A stretch of DNA of 64,000 bases, taken from contig NZ_BOMH01000041.1 of assembly GCF_016862095.1 (NCBI RefSeq), positions 247,255 to 311,254 of the forward strand, written 5' to 3'. This stretch comes from Actinoplanes cyaneus (GTDB lineage Bacteria; Actinomycetota; Actinomycetes; Mycobacteriales; Micromonosporaceae). A program made the translations under genes and the position numbers. The notes under the pieces are model-generated. The model worked only from the letters and a program-made list of their open reading frames with translations. It made no database searches and was not told the DNA's origin. This document shows, piece by piece, positions 1-8,379 of this stretch; within the stretch, counting starts at the first letter, position 1, and the number at the start of each line of letters is the position of its first letter.

Positions 1-49
1 TGAGGACACGGCCGGGCAGCGCGGGCAGGGCCAGGGTGTCCGTCGTCAT
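1..49 (-). CDS. Start of an unidentified protein, cut by the window edge
   Basis: Only the first 16 codons are visible (reads MTTDTLALPALPGRVL). The ATG overlaps the stop codon of the upstream amidohydrolase in an ATGA junction, so the two are probably translationally coupled members of one leftward operon under the LacI-type operators at 966-1007. Too little sequence remains to name a family. Confidence 0.55.
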   Translation of the reverse strand, partial: MTTDTLALPALPGRVL

Positions 50-942
50 CGGGCGTCTCCTGTCAGCAGGTGGCGGGGGTTGGCGGTGAACATGGCATGG
101 GTGAACGCCGCGCCGAGACCAGGATCGATCGATTCCGCGTACGGCCGGTCGGAGCCGTGCACGATCGGGTCGACGCCGACCACCCGGACCAGCGCGTCGA
201 TCGCCCGCGTGCCGTAGGACGAGGTCTCGTAGTAGACGTGCGGGTCGAGCGGCCCGAGCTCTCCCCCGCGCGCGGCGAGCCGCTCGTGGTGCAGCGGCGC
301 GAGCCCGGCGAGCGCCACGAACGCGATCCGCAGCCGTGGGTGCGCACGCCGGCCGGCGATGTGCCAGGCCAGCCACGCCCGGTGCTGCTGCGCGACATAC
401 GGCACCATCGCGGGCCACCAGCCGGGCAGATCCGGCGCGCAGGCCGGCGCGGGCCCGGGATGCACCAGCACCGGCTTGCCCGCGAGTTCCGCCTCGGCCA
501 GCAGCGGCCCCATCCGGGTGATGTCGTCCGGCTCGGACAGCGCCGTCGCGGGCAGTTGCAGGCCGGCGACCCGCTCCTCGCGCAGCACCTTGGCCAGGGC
601 GGACGGGTCGGGGTCGGGAATGGCCGCGGCGGCCCAGATCCGGTAGGGGTCGGGCAGCTCGGCGGTGCTCTCGTGCCAGAGCGCCACGAGCTCGGCGCCG
701 TCGTCGCCGGGCAGGTGCTCGATGCCCAGCGGGCTGGAGAGCGAGAGCAGCACCTGCGACCGGCCTTCGGCGATCTCGCGCTCGCGGCGCCGGGTGATGT
801 CGTGCGCGGCGGGATCGACCGGGTAGGGCGCCTCGCCGGGCAGATGCAGCGTCCAATCCCGCAGGTACGGGTACGAGTCACGCCGCCGCAACGCCTCGAC
901 GAAGCGCGCGGGCCACAGGTGCTGGTGACAGTCGAACAGCAT
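46..942 (-). CDS. Amidohydrolase-superfamily metal-dependent hydrolase
   Basis: A 298-residue cytosolic TIM-barrel hydrolase of the amidohydrolase-related family. Visible metal-site motifs are HxH near the N terminus (CHQHLWP, residues 5-11), a His in VLVHPGPAP (about 158-166) and the late Asp in HGSDRPYAE (about 260-268). No signal peptide is present. It is the first gene of a leftward operon: its stop overlaps the ATG of the next gene by 4 bp, and its promoter region carries two identical palindromes shared with the divergent LacI regulator. Members of this family hydrolyse lactones, amides or carboxylated rings. The substrate cannot be read from sequence, but LacI control suggests a catabolic role, possibly as a sugar lactonase. 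Confidence 0.8.
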   Translation of the reverse strand: MLFDCHQHLWPARFVEALRRRDSYPYLRDWTLHLPGEAPYPVDPAAHDITRRREREIAEGRSQVLLSLSSPLGIEHLPGDDGAELVALWHESTAELPDPYRIWAAAAIPDPDPSALAKVLREERVAGLQLPATALSEPDDITRMGPLLAEAELAGKPVLVHPGPAPACAPDLPGWWPAMVPYVAQQHRAWLAWHIAGRRAHPRLRIAFVALAGLAPLHHERLAARGGELGPLDPHVYYETSSYGTRAIDALVRVVGVDPIVHGSDRPYAESIDPGLGAAFTHAMFTANPRHLLTGDAR

Positions 943-965
943 CCGGCGCCTCCCGTCTCCCGATG

Positions 966-981
966 AGTGAAGCGCTTCACT
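966..981. promoter_or_regulatory. LacI-family operator, copy 1
   Basis: A perfect 16-bp palindrome AGTGAAGCGCTTCACT with the central CG typical of LacI-family operators. It lies 24 bp upstream of the amidohydrolase start and is repeated exactly at 992-1007. The adjacent LacI gene is the obvious candidate binder (inference). Confidence 0.8.
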
Positions 982-991
982 CCACCCCGCT

Positions 992-1007
992 AGTGAAGCG
1001 CTTCACT
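992..1007. promoter_or_regulatory. LacI-family operator, copy 2
   Basis: A second exact copy of AGTGAAGCGCTTCACT, 26 bp centre-to-centre from the first. It lies between the divergent amidohydrolase and LacI genes, so one regulator could control both promoters, including its own. Confidence 0.8.
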
Positions 1008-1065
1008 CGCCGCGGCGCAACGTGATCTCGATGACCGGTATCGCCGTCGGTGCTACCCTCGCCCG

Positions 1066-2145
1066 ATGCGAGAAGGCCCGACGCGGCAAGGCCACACGCA
1101 ACCGGGCCAGACGCAACCAGGCCAGACGCCCGGGCATACCCAACCGTCACGGACCCAACCGGGGCAGACCCGGCGTACGCTGCAGGATCTCGCCACCGCC
1201 GCCGGCCTCTCCCTGGCCGCCACCTCGTACGCGCTGCGCGGCGTCCGTGGCTCCTCCGCCACCATCGAGCGGGTCCGCACGCTCGCCGCGGAGCTGGGTT
1301 ACACGGTCGACCCGATCGCACGGGCGCTGGCCAGCGGCCGCACCGGATCGGTGGGGGTCAGCGGCTCGTTGCGTGATCTGTGGCAGCAGGACCTGTCGGT
1401 GATGCTGACCCGGGCGCTGCGCAGCCAGGGGCGGTACGCGACGATCGCCGACGCCGACGCCGACCCGGAGCAGGAACGCCTGATCGTCGAGCAGTTCGCC
1501 GCCCAGCGGGTCGACGGCGCGCTGGTCTCCCCTGTCGACCCGGCCGCCGACTACTGGCGACTGCTCGGCCCGGAGGTCCCGGTCGTCTCCATCGGTGACG
1601 CCCTGATCGCCCGGCCCGGCTCGGGCAGTGTGCTCTTCGACAACGACTACGGCGTACGCACCGCGCTGGCCCACCTGACCGAATTGGGTCACCGGCGGAT
1701 CGGCCTGCTCGCCCCGTCGTTGCCCACCACGCCGGGCCGCCCGGCCGAGGTGCTCGCCAGCGAGGTCGCCGCCGGCCTGGGCATCGAGCTGATCGTGGTC
1801 GCCGCCCCGGCCGCCACGACCGAGGCCGTCACCGTGGTCGCCGCGATGCTCGCCGGCGCCGGCCGTCCGACCGCCGTCTTCTGCCTGACCGATTCGCTGG
1901 CGTTCGCGGTCTATCGGGCCGCCCGCGAGGCGGGCCTGCGCATTCCCGCCGACCTGTCGGTGGTCGGCTACGACGATCATCAGCTGGCGGTGCTGGTCGA
2001 GCCGGGCCTGACCACGATGGCCTGGGACGAGGACGCGATCGTGGAGGCGGCGGTCGCTCAGCTCGACGAGCCCGCGGACGCGCCGATGTTCCGCCCGGAG
2101 CTCATCGTGCGCCGCTCGACCAGCCCGATCGCAGCAGCTCGATGA
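1066..2145 (+). CDS. LacI-family transcriptional regulator
   Basis: A 359-residue DNA-binding repressor. The LacI helix-turn-helix is at about residues 36-82 (TLQDLATAAGLSLAATSYAL), followed by a periplasmic-binding-protein-like effector domain (about 90-345). The first 35 residues are an odd low-complexity stretch built from repeats of HTQPGQ, with no counterpart in typical family members, so the true start may lie further in. It diverges from the amidohydrolase operon across two identical palindromes, and its 3' end overlaps the convergent lyase-like gene by 44 bp. It probably senses a sugar-like ligand and represses the leftward operon and itself. Confidence 0.88.
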   Translation: MREGPTRQGHTQPGQTQPGQTPGHTQPSRTQPGQTRRTLQDLATAAGLSLAATSYALRGVRGSSATIERVRTLAAELGYTVDPIARALASGRTGSVGVSGSLRDLWQQDLSVMLTRALRSQGRYATIADADADPEQERLIVEQFAAQRVDGALVSPVDPAADYWRLLGPEVPVVSIGDALIARPGSGSVLFDNDYGVRTALAHLTELGHRRIGLLAPSLPTTPGRPAEVLASEVAAGLGIELIVVAAPAATTEAVTVVAAMLAGAGRPTAVFCLTDSLAFAVYRAAREAGLRIPADLSVVGYDDHQLAVLVEPGLTTMAWDEDAIVEAAVAQLDEPADAPMFRPELIVRRSTSPIAAAR

Positions 2146-3538
2146 GGGTGTCGAGGTCGCGTCCGAACGGCCGGTCCGCGGTCCCCGCCGGCAGGGTGCC
2201 GGGCGGGAGCAACCCACCGGGGCCGCCGGACAACAGCCGGGCCTGGTGCACCGCCAGCATCTCGCAGGCCAGGACCTCCCGCAGGCCGTCGATCGCCTCC
2301 CCCAGGCACTCGGCCGCCTCGAACCCAAAGCTCTGCACGTCCTCCTGACCACCCGAGGTCTCCATCGCCCCGGTCAGCGCCGGCATCGCGAACCGCCGCA
2401 GCCGATGCGCCACCCCGACGGCCCGTTTGTGCACCGCCACCATCCCGGCGTGCAGACCGGGCGCGTCGGACAGCTGTTTCGGCAGCCCGGTCACGGCCGG
2501 GTCCAGCAGCCGGTGCAGTCGCGCGGCGCCGACCTCGGCGAGGTGGACCAGTGCGGTGGTCAGCGCCCCGCAGGCCGCGGCGAGGTCGGTCCCGGCGAAT
2601 CCCGCGGTGCCGTAGAACCGCCCGTCCAGCTGCGCCGGCGAGTCGGTCACCCCGATCAACGCCCGCTCGGCGGCCGCGTCCAGAGCCCCGGTCGCCCGGA
2701 CGACCACGGCCAGCGCGGGCCCGGTCACCCGGAACGACACCGGCGCCTGCAACGCCCTGACCGGTCCGTCCCCGCGGGCGGCGAGAAGGGCGGCATTGAC
2801 GGTACGGAGTTCGTCGTCGCCCGCCGCGAGCTCGGCCCGCAGCGGGTCAGCGCTGGCGCCGATCACCGCGTGGGCCGCGCCCGCCACCGTCACGACCTGG
2901 TCGGCCAGTGCCCGGACCGCCTGCGTGGCCAGCACCGCGAGCCCGGTCAGCCCGGGCACGCCCTCCAGGAACGCGACGCCCTCCTTGGCCCCGAAGGACC
3001 GCGGCCGCACCCCGGTCACGTCCACGGCGCGCCCCGCGGCGTCGAGCACCTGACCGGTTCCGATCAAGACAGCCCCGAGGTGCGCGAGCGGGATGATCTC
3101 CCCTGCCGCGCCGGCGCCACGCGCCGGGATCGCCGGAACCACGCCGCCGTTCAGCAGGTCGGCCAGATGCCCGCAGAGCTCCGGGGAGACGCCCGCCGCC
3201 GGGTGCAGCAGCGTCCGCAGGCGCACGGCCAGGACCGCTCGGGCCTGGTCGGGCCGCAACCAGGGCGCCGAGCCGACGGCACGCCCGGCCATCAGGGTGT
3301 CCTGGTGCCGCGCGCGAGCCTCGGCGTCCAGGCGGATCCCGGCGAGCGCGCCCATGCCGGTGTTGACGCCGTAGACCGGCTGGTCCCCGTCGAGCGCCGC
3401 CAGCGTCGCCGCGCGGCTCGCCGCCACCTCGGCCAGCAGCGCCGGTTCCAGCACGACTCGCTTCGCCTCGCGGGCGACGAGAACGATCTCGGTACGGCTG
3501 AGGTCCGCCGCCGTCCGCACCCGCAGCTCGCCGGTCAT
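2102..3538 (-). CDS. Aromatic amino acid lyase (HAL/PAL) homologue lacking the MIO serine
   Basis: A 478-residue protein with the fold and length of histidine/phenylalanine ammonia-lyases. It keeps VYGVNTG (Tyr56) and the GGQED motif. The MIO-forming Ala-Ser-Gly is Ala144-Ala145-Gly146 (codons GCG GCA GGG at 3109-3101), so the serine that cyclises to the electrophilic cofactor is absent. The position of the catalytic Asn in NGT is Glu192 (FLEGVPG), and the Tyr of DPYSLR is Val (APVSFR). The residues define a HAL-family member; lack of normal lyase activity is an inference. It diverges from the RpiR gene and overlaps the LacI 3' end. It may be a pseudoenzyme or catalyse different chemistry. 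Confidence 0.8.
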   Translation of the reverse strand: MTGELRVRTAADLSRTEIVLVAREAKRVVLEPALLAEVAASRAATLAALDGDQPVYGVNTGMGALAGIRLDAEARARHQDTLMAGRAVGSAPWLRPDQARAVLAVRLRTLLHPAAGVSPELCGHLADLLNGGVVPAIPARGAGAAGEIIPLAHLGAVLIGTGQVLDAAGRAVDVTGVRPRSFGAKEGVAFLEGVPGLTGLAVLATQAVRALADQVVTVAGAAHAVIGASADPLRAELAAGDDELRTVNAALLAARGDGPVRALQAPVSFRVTGPALAVVVRATGALDAAAERALIGVTDSPAQLDGRFYGTAGFAGTDLAAACGALTTALVHLAEVGAARLHRLLDPAVTGLPKQLSDAPGLHAGMVAVHKRAVGVAHRLRRFAMPALTGAMETSGGQEDVQSFGFEAAECLGEAIDGLREVLACEMLAVHQARLLSGGPGGLLPPGTLPAGTADRPFGRDLDTLIELLRSGWSSGAR

Positions 3539-3656
3539 CGGTGGCGGAGCATCCGGCCGGCGTCGGCGGGCTCGCGGTCCTCATGAATCATCGCATCCAC
3601 CATATCTCCTGTGTGTTTTAGAGTATTCACCAACGGGGACACGGAGAAGGAGATCG

Positions 3657-4496
3657 ATGGCGCGCGACGGGGCCGCGGAATGGCTGCTGGACCTGGCCCG
3701 GGCGCACCGGCTCTCCCCGGCGCAGCGGCAGATCGTGCAGCGCATGCTCGGCCTCTTCCCCGACGTGGCCTTCCTGTCGACCATCGAGATCGCCGAGCGC
3801 GCCGGGGTCAGCCAGCCGACGGTCACCCGGCTCGCCGCGGCGCTCGGCTTCGCCGGGTTCGGTGAGTTCCGCGCCGCGCTGCGCGACGCCGTCCTCGCCG
3901 GCCTCCCGGAGCAGCGGTCCCCCGCCCGGCAGGAGGCGGGGGTCGCCGCGATCGACCAGGAGCGCACGAACCTGGAGAGCCTTAAACGGGTCGTCACCGG
4001 CGACCCGATGAGCCGGGCCGTGCGGCTGCTCGCCGGCGCCGGGCCGCTCGGCGTGATCGGCCTGCGAGCGTCGGCTGCCCTCGCGCAGTACTTCGGCTAC
4101 TTCGCCCGTCGGGTGCTGCCCGCTGTCAGCGTCTGCACCGACGCCGGCACGGTCGACGACGCGGTGCTGCAACTGAGCCGGCGGGGCGCCGGCGCGCTGC
4201 TGTTCTTCGCCATGCCGCGGTACCCGGCCGGCACGGTTGCCGCGATCCGGCTGGCCCGCGGCCTCGGCATGGCCACCGTGGTGATCGCCGACAGCCCGCT
4301 CGTCCCGTTCGCCGGGGACGCCGACGTGCTGCTGGCCGCCCCGGTCGGCACCGGCCTGGTCTTCGACTCCCACGCGGCGGCGGTCACCCTGGCGATCAGC
4401 CTGCTCGACGCCGTCGCCAAGACCGACCCGCACCGCACGCAACAACGGCTTCAGGCCCACGAGGCGCTGGTCGACCGCTGGGTGCACGACCCCTGA
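3657..4496 (+). CDS. MurR/RpiR-family transcriptional regulator with SIS domain
   Basis: A 279-residue regulator. The N-terminal HTH_6 domain (residues 1-75, motif EIAERAGVSQPTVTRLAAAL) binds DNA, and a SIS phosphosugar-binding domain follows (about 100-250). A clear ribosome binding site (GAAGGAGA) lies just before the ATG. It is divergently arranged with the lyase-like gene, separated by 118 bp, so that gene is its likely target. RpiR regulators usually respond to sugar phosphates or amino-sugar metabolites; the effector here is unknown. Confidence 0.87.
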   Translation: MARDGAAEWLLDLARAHRLSPAQRQIVQRMLGLFPDVAFLSTIEIAERAGVSQPTVTRLAAALGFAGFGEFRAALRDAVLAGLPEQRSPARQEAGVAAIDQERTNLESLKRVVTGDPMSRAVRLLAGAGPLGVIGLRASAALAQYFGYFARRVLPAVSVCTDAGTVDDAVLQLSRRGAGALLFFAMPRYPAGTVAAIRLARGLGMATVVIADSPLVPFAGDADVLLAAPVGTGLVFDSHAAAVTLAISLLDAVAKTDPHRTQQRLQAHEALVDRWVHDP

Positions 4497-4636
4497 GCCG
4501 CGGGTGGCCGGCACCCGGGCAGGCAGGGTGACCTCCGCCGCCTGCGTCCCGGCTGCTGGCTCCCAGTTGCTACCGTCGGCCATCCATCGACGGGTTACGA
4601 CGCGTGTTGGAGGTCCGTTCTGATGCTGGGTGGATC

Positions 4637-5350
4637 GTGACGCTCTGGGATCCGGCCGCCATCCTGACCGTCGCCGGCGCCGCGCTGGTGACCGGGGGCA
4701 TGGTGCAGGCCCTGGTGCTGTGGGGGGTGACCCGCATCGTGGACCGGGTCGAGAAGGATCTCGGGACCGCCACGGATCCGTTCTATCCGGCGGTCCTGCT
4801 CGCCTTCCAGAAACGCCGGCTTCCCGGCCGGCTCCTGGCCGCGGCGCAGGCACATCACCGTCGGCAGAGCAACCGGCCAGGCGCCGCGGTCCCCTCCGAC
4901 CTGGTGAAGCGCGAGGTCATCGCCTGGATCAAGAAACGCATTCCCGGCTGGAGTCGCTGGGCGGGCCTCGGGTTCTGGAGACTCGCGGCGACGAGCGCGC
5001 TCTGCCTCTCCTTGGCCGGCCACGTCACCTTCGTGATCACGGTTCTCGCGAATATGTCCACCTGGGATCCCTCACCCGACTCCACCAATGGCTTCCTCGT
5101 TCTTGTCTTCTGCGCGGGATTCCAGGTGTTGATCGTTCCGCTGAGCTACCTCGCGCACAACACCGAGAAGCAGTGGGACGAGCGCCTGACCCGGCATTGC
5201 ATCGGTATCGTCCACGCCGGGCTCGGCGACTCCTTCGACAGTTTCCTGACCGCCCAGCGCCTCAAGCTCCCGGCCGGTTTCCGCGTCGCCCCCGCAGAGG
5301 CCGACCGCAGCCGCGCCGCGCTCGACGACGTCACCGTCCCACCGGATTGA
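4637..5350 (+). CDS. Hypothetical membrane protein
   Basis: About 237 residues. I chose GTG 4637 because a GGTGG-type ribosome site precedes it; an in-frame GTG at 4604 would add 11 residues. There are three hydrophobic spans: one near the N terminus (AILTVAGAALVTGGMVQALV) and two after the midpoint (around LCLSLAGHVTFVITVLANM and LVLVFCAGFQVLIVPLSYL). A charged cytosolic region lies between the first and second. No family is recognised. It stands alone between the RpiR gene and the convergent helicase gene, whose 3' end is only 13 bp away. Confidence 0.6.
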   Translation: MTLWDPAAILTVAGAALVTGGMVQALVLWGVTRIVDRVEKDLGTATDPFYPAVLLAFQKRRLPGRLLAAAQAHHRRQSNRPGAAVPSDLVKREVIAWIKKRIPGWSRWAGLGFWRLAATSALCLSLAGHVTFVITVLANMSTWDPSPDSTNGFLVLVFCAGFQVLIVPLSYLAHNTEKQWDERLTRHCIGIVHAGLGDSFDSFLTAQRLKLPAGFRVAPAEADRSRAALDDVTVPPD

Positions 5351-5363
5351 GCGGCCCCGGACG

Positions 5364-7433
5364 CTACCGGAAACTACGGAGCCGGCCGAGTTCCTGCGTG
5401 CAGCGGGTCAGTGCCACGTACAGCCCGTTCCAGCCGCGCGGCTCGGCGGCGATCCCGTCGGCGTCGATCAGCAGCGTCGCATCCCACTCCAGGCCCTTGG
5501 CCTGCGGCGCGGTCAGGACCGGAACCTCCGGCAGTACGGCCGTGAGCGCTGCCACCCGAGCCTCCGGAGCGACCACCCCGACCGTCCCGCCCGGCCAGCG
5601 TCCGCGCAGCTCGGCGACCGCCCGGACAGCGGCGTCGAGCACCTCGCCCGGCTCGACGACCCGCTCCCACGGGACGATCCCGGAGCTGCGGACCGCGCGC
5701 GGCGGACGGTTACGGCTGCCGGCTCTCGCCAGGACCGGGCCGGTGAGTTCCATGACCTCGCGCGGCGTGCGGTAACAAATGGTCAGCTCCGCGGCGGTCC
5801 ACCGCTCACCCAGCGTCGACCGGACCGCCTCGGCCCACGTGGTGTGCCGGTGCGACGCCTCGGCCTGGTCGATGTCGCCGACCGCGGTGATCGACCGGGC
5901 CGGGCAGCGCCGCACCACCATGTGCCACTGCATCTCGGACAGTTCCTGCGCCTCGTCGACGACGACATGTCCGTACGTCCAATTCCTCTGCGCCTTTGCC
6001 CGATCGGCGACGAAATCGGCCTGCGATCGCGGCGATTCCGGTTCGCCGATCAACTCTGCGACGGCGTCGAGCAACGGAATGTCGGAGGGCGCCCACCCGG
6101 CGGGTTCCGCCGTGACGAGCGCGATCTCGGCCGCGGAAAGCTCCGGCGCGAATCGGCTCAGCAGAGCGCCGTCATGGAGAAACCGCGCCAGCGTCGCACC
6201 CGGATCCCCGACGGGCCACCACGCGTCCACGAACCGGGCGATGCTCGCATCCCCGGCGATCCGCTCCCGCAGCTCCTCGATCTCCTCCTCGGAGAGCAGC
6301 CCGTCGACATCGGAGGCGGACTCGTGGATTCCCGGGCCGGGCCGCACCCCCCTGTCGAAACGGGCGAGCAATTCCTCGAACCCCTCCTCCATCTCGTTCA
6401 GCAAAGCCTCGCGCTGCTCCGCGACCGCGTCCGCGAGCAATTGATGAAGCTGTTCGGCAAAGGCACGCCGGGCACGGTGACAATCCTTTCCCGGTACGGC
6501 GGAGGCCAGCGCCTGCCGCACGGTGGAAGCGTCGATGACGTAGAACTCGCCCTCCCAGCGCAACCGCAACTCCCGCGCCACCGGGAGCAGCGACGCCACG
6601 TACCCCTGCAGAGCCGGCTGCCAGAGCGCCCGCCCCTTGATCTCGGCGGCCGCGCGGCTCTCCGGCCGGGTCACGGCGACACCCGGCAGCAGCGTGTCGC
6701 AGGTCGCCGACACCACGGCGGTCTCGCCGAGCGCCGGCAGCACCTGCGCGATGTACTCCAGGAAGCGCGGCGACGGCCCGAGCACCAGAACCGCCTGGTC
6801 GGCCAGCTGCTGGTGGGTGAAGAGCAGGTAGGCGACCCGGTGCAGCGCGACCACGGTCTTGCCGGTGCCCGGGCCGCCCTGCACGATCAGCGGCCCGCTC
6901 GCCCCGGCACGGATGATCTCGTCCTGCTCGCGCTGCAGCGTCGCGATCGCCGTCGACATCCGCCCGGTGCGCCGCTCGCCGAGCGCTGCCAGCAGCGCCC
7001 CCTCGCCGGCCAGCTCACCGTCCACGGAACCGTCGAGCGGCTCGTCGTCGACACCGGTCACGACGGTGCCGCTGGTCCTGACGTGGCGGCGCCGGGCCTG
7101 CCCCTGCGGCTCCCGCGCCGTGGCGGTGTAGAACGGCCGCGCCGCCGGCGCCCGCCAGTCGATCACCAGCGGATCCGCGTCCTCCGCCTCGGCCCGCACC
7201 CCGGCGCGCCCGAGGTGCAGCACCGCCCCGTCGAGCCCGTCGAGCCGCCCGAAGATCAGCCCGTCGCCGGCCCGCCGCAACTCCTCGAACTGCCGCAACA
7301 GCCCACGCTGCCGCGCCTTCTCCAGCGCGTCGGTCGCCGCCACCTCCAGCTCGGCCCGCAGCTGCGCGAGCAGTTCCGCGCGCCGCGCCACTGCCGCATT
7401 CAAGAATTGCTGTTCCTCGGCAAGAGCCCGCAT
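5364..7433 (-). CDS. HelD-type RNA-polymerase-associated UvrD-like helicase
   Basis: A 689-residue superfamily-1 ATPase. An N-terminal coiled-coil arm (residues 1-60) precedes a WRAPAARPFY-type motif characteristic of HelD. The Walker A is GGPGTGKT (about 184-191), and the later helicase motifs include VVDEAQELS, VGDIDQ and YRTPREV. HelD proteins pull stalled or rifamycin-bound RNA polymerase off DNA; actinobacterial relatives (HelR) can protect from rifamycins. Length and motif order fit the family. An inverted repeat CATTGC-N10-GCAATG lies at 7501-7522 upstream. I could not recognise a rifamycin-associated element, so resistance is only a possibility. Confidence 0.86.
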   Translation of the reverse strand: MRALAEEQQFLNAAVARRAELLAQLRAELEVAATDALEKARQRGLLRQFEELRRAGDGLIFGRLDGLDGAVLHLGRAGVRAEAEDADPLVIDWRAPAARPFYTATAREPQGQARRRHVRTSGTVVTGVDDEPLDGSVDGELAGEGALLAALGERRTGRMSTAIATLQREQDEIIRAGASGPLIVQGGPGTGKTVVALHRVAYLLFTHQQLADQAVLVLGPSPRFLEYIAQVLPALGETAVVSATCDTLLPGVAVTRPESRAAAEIKGRALWQPALQGYVASLLPVARELRLRWEGEFYVIDASTVRQALASAVPGKDCHRARRAFAEQLHQLLADAVAEQREALLNEMEEGFEELLARFDRGVRPGPGIHESASDVDGLLSEEEIEELRERIAGDASIARFVDAWWPVGDPGATLARFLHDGALLSRFAPELSAAEIALVTAEPAGWAPSDIPLLDAVAELIGEPESPRSQADFVADRAKAQRNWTYGHVVVDEAQELSEMQWHMVVRRCPARSITAVGDIDQAEASHRHTTWAEAVRSTLGERWTAAELTICYRTPREVMELTGPVLARAGSRNRPPRAVRSSGIVPWERVVEPGEVLDAAVRAVAELRGRWPGGTVGVVAPEARVAALTAVLPEVPVLTAPQAKGLEWDATLLIDADGIAAEPRGWNGLYVALTRCTQELGRLRSFR

Positions 7434-7919
7434 CAGTGTCCCCTCTCGTCGAGCGGCAACACTAATGGCGAATCAGCCGACACGCGCGTGACAAGCCCAA
7501 CATTGCATTCCCGGCCGCAATGCCGTCTCCCTATTCCAGATTCATTCTTGACGGCCCGCCGTAAATGTGGCCTCGCGCATTCATACCGGCGCTGTTTGCG
7601 CCGAACCAGCACCCGGCGCAGCCGGCACCCGCGGCGCAGCCGGCACCCGCGGCGCAGCCGGCACCCGCGGCGCAGTCGGCACCCACATCGCGCTTCCCTC
7701 TCCGCGCTCGCTCGGCCTGAAGCCTCCATCGGTAGCGCTGCGGCGTGATCCGAGAACGTCGCGGCCCGGCTGGTGCTCGTCGTGGTGATGCCCTCATGTG
7801 CCGCGGACAACGCTCGCCTTCTCTCCGGTCTCCGTCACCGTGCGTGGATGGGGTGCTGGTCGTTGTGCCGACCACGGCTGCCGGGCGTAGCGGCGGGTGG
7901 ATCGGGTAAGAGCGGACCC
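7434..7919. other. Gene-poor stretch upstream of helD
   Basis: No convincing gene. It holds the helD promoter region, an inverted repeat at 7501-7522 and a short tandem repeat at 7621-7674. Reading frames across the repeat give only GCRLRR-like or Cys/Gly/Ala runs, which are repeat artefacts. Confidence 0.5.
7621..7674. repeat. 18-bp tandem repeat, three perfect copies
   Basis: The unit GCCGGCACCCGCGGCGCA occurs three times without a mismatch. Degenerate half-copies lie on both sides (about 7606-7620 and 7675-7684). The unit is a multiple of 3, so all frames stay open, producing spurious repetitive reading frames. Confidence 0.85.
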
Positions 7920-8288
7920 GTGAGATCGAGAACGCCGGATCCGGCGTGGCAACTGCGGGCCGCCGCCCTGGTGCGGGCAGGCTGGGGGTGCGCGCTCCTC
8001 GCCGTACCCCAGCGGGTTCTGCGAATCGGCGGCCGTGGAGCACCACCGGCCAGGGCGGTGACGGTCGCGAGGGTTCTCGGGGCGCGGCAGGTCGCGCAGG
8101 CGCTGGTGATCGCGGCACGGCCGTCGCCGCGGGTGGCGGGGCTGAGCGTGCTCGTCGACGCCGCGCATGCGAGCACCTGCGTCTGGCTGGCCGTCACGTC
8201 CGGCCGGTGGCGCCCGACAGCCACTGTCGACGCGCTCATCGCCGTCGGCCTCGCCGCCGCCGGGTGGCAGGCCCGGAAAGCCCGATGA
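7920..8288 (+). CDS. Small actinobacterial membrane protein
   Basis: A 122-residue protein starting at GTG 7920; the extra open frame upstream looks non-coding. Three or four short hydrophobic segments cover most of the length. The middle segment VARVLGARQVAQALV and the final ALIAVGLAAAGW resemble a common family of uncharacterised actinobacterial membrane proteins that begin with PRRVLR-type sequence. Function is unknown. It converges on the Lrp-type regulator gene. Confidence 0.6.
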   Translation: MRSRTPDPAWQLRAAALVRAGWGCALLAVPQRVLRIGGRGAPPARAVTVARVLGARQVAQALVIAARPSPRVAGLSVLVDAAHASTCVWLAVTSGRWRPTATVDALIAVGLAAAGWQARKAR

Positions 8289-8379
8289 CACAGCTCGGCG
8301 GCAGGCGCGAAAGCCCGGTGACGCGCCTGGGCAGCGGAGCGGAACATCAGGTGACGCGCCTGGGCAGCGGGGCGGAGGG

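Noticed and set aside
46..942. Assigning the amidohydrolase as the lactonase of the fucose-like pathway
   Set aside because: It is 48 kb away and carries a different operator (AGTGAAGCGCTTCACT rather than ATACAT-N3-ATGTCT), so no link can be supported from sequence.
7434..7560. Rifamycin-associated element upstream of the HelD-type helicase
   Set aside because: Only a CATTGC-N10-GCAATG dyad is visible; I could not match it to the element and do not claim rifamycin control.
7433..7810. Minus-strand frame with GCRLRR repeats ending in a TGATG overlap with the helD start
   Set aside because: The repetitive protein is just the 18-bp tandem repeat read in one frame; composition is Arg/Cys-biased and no ribosome site supports it. 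The overlap is probably coincidental.
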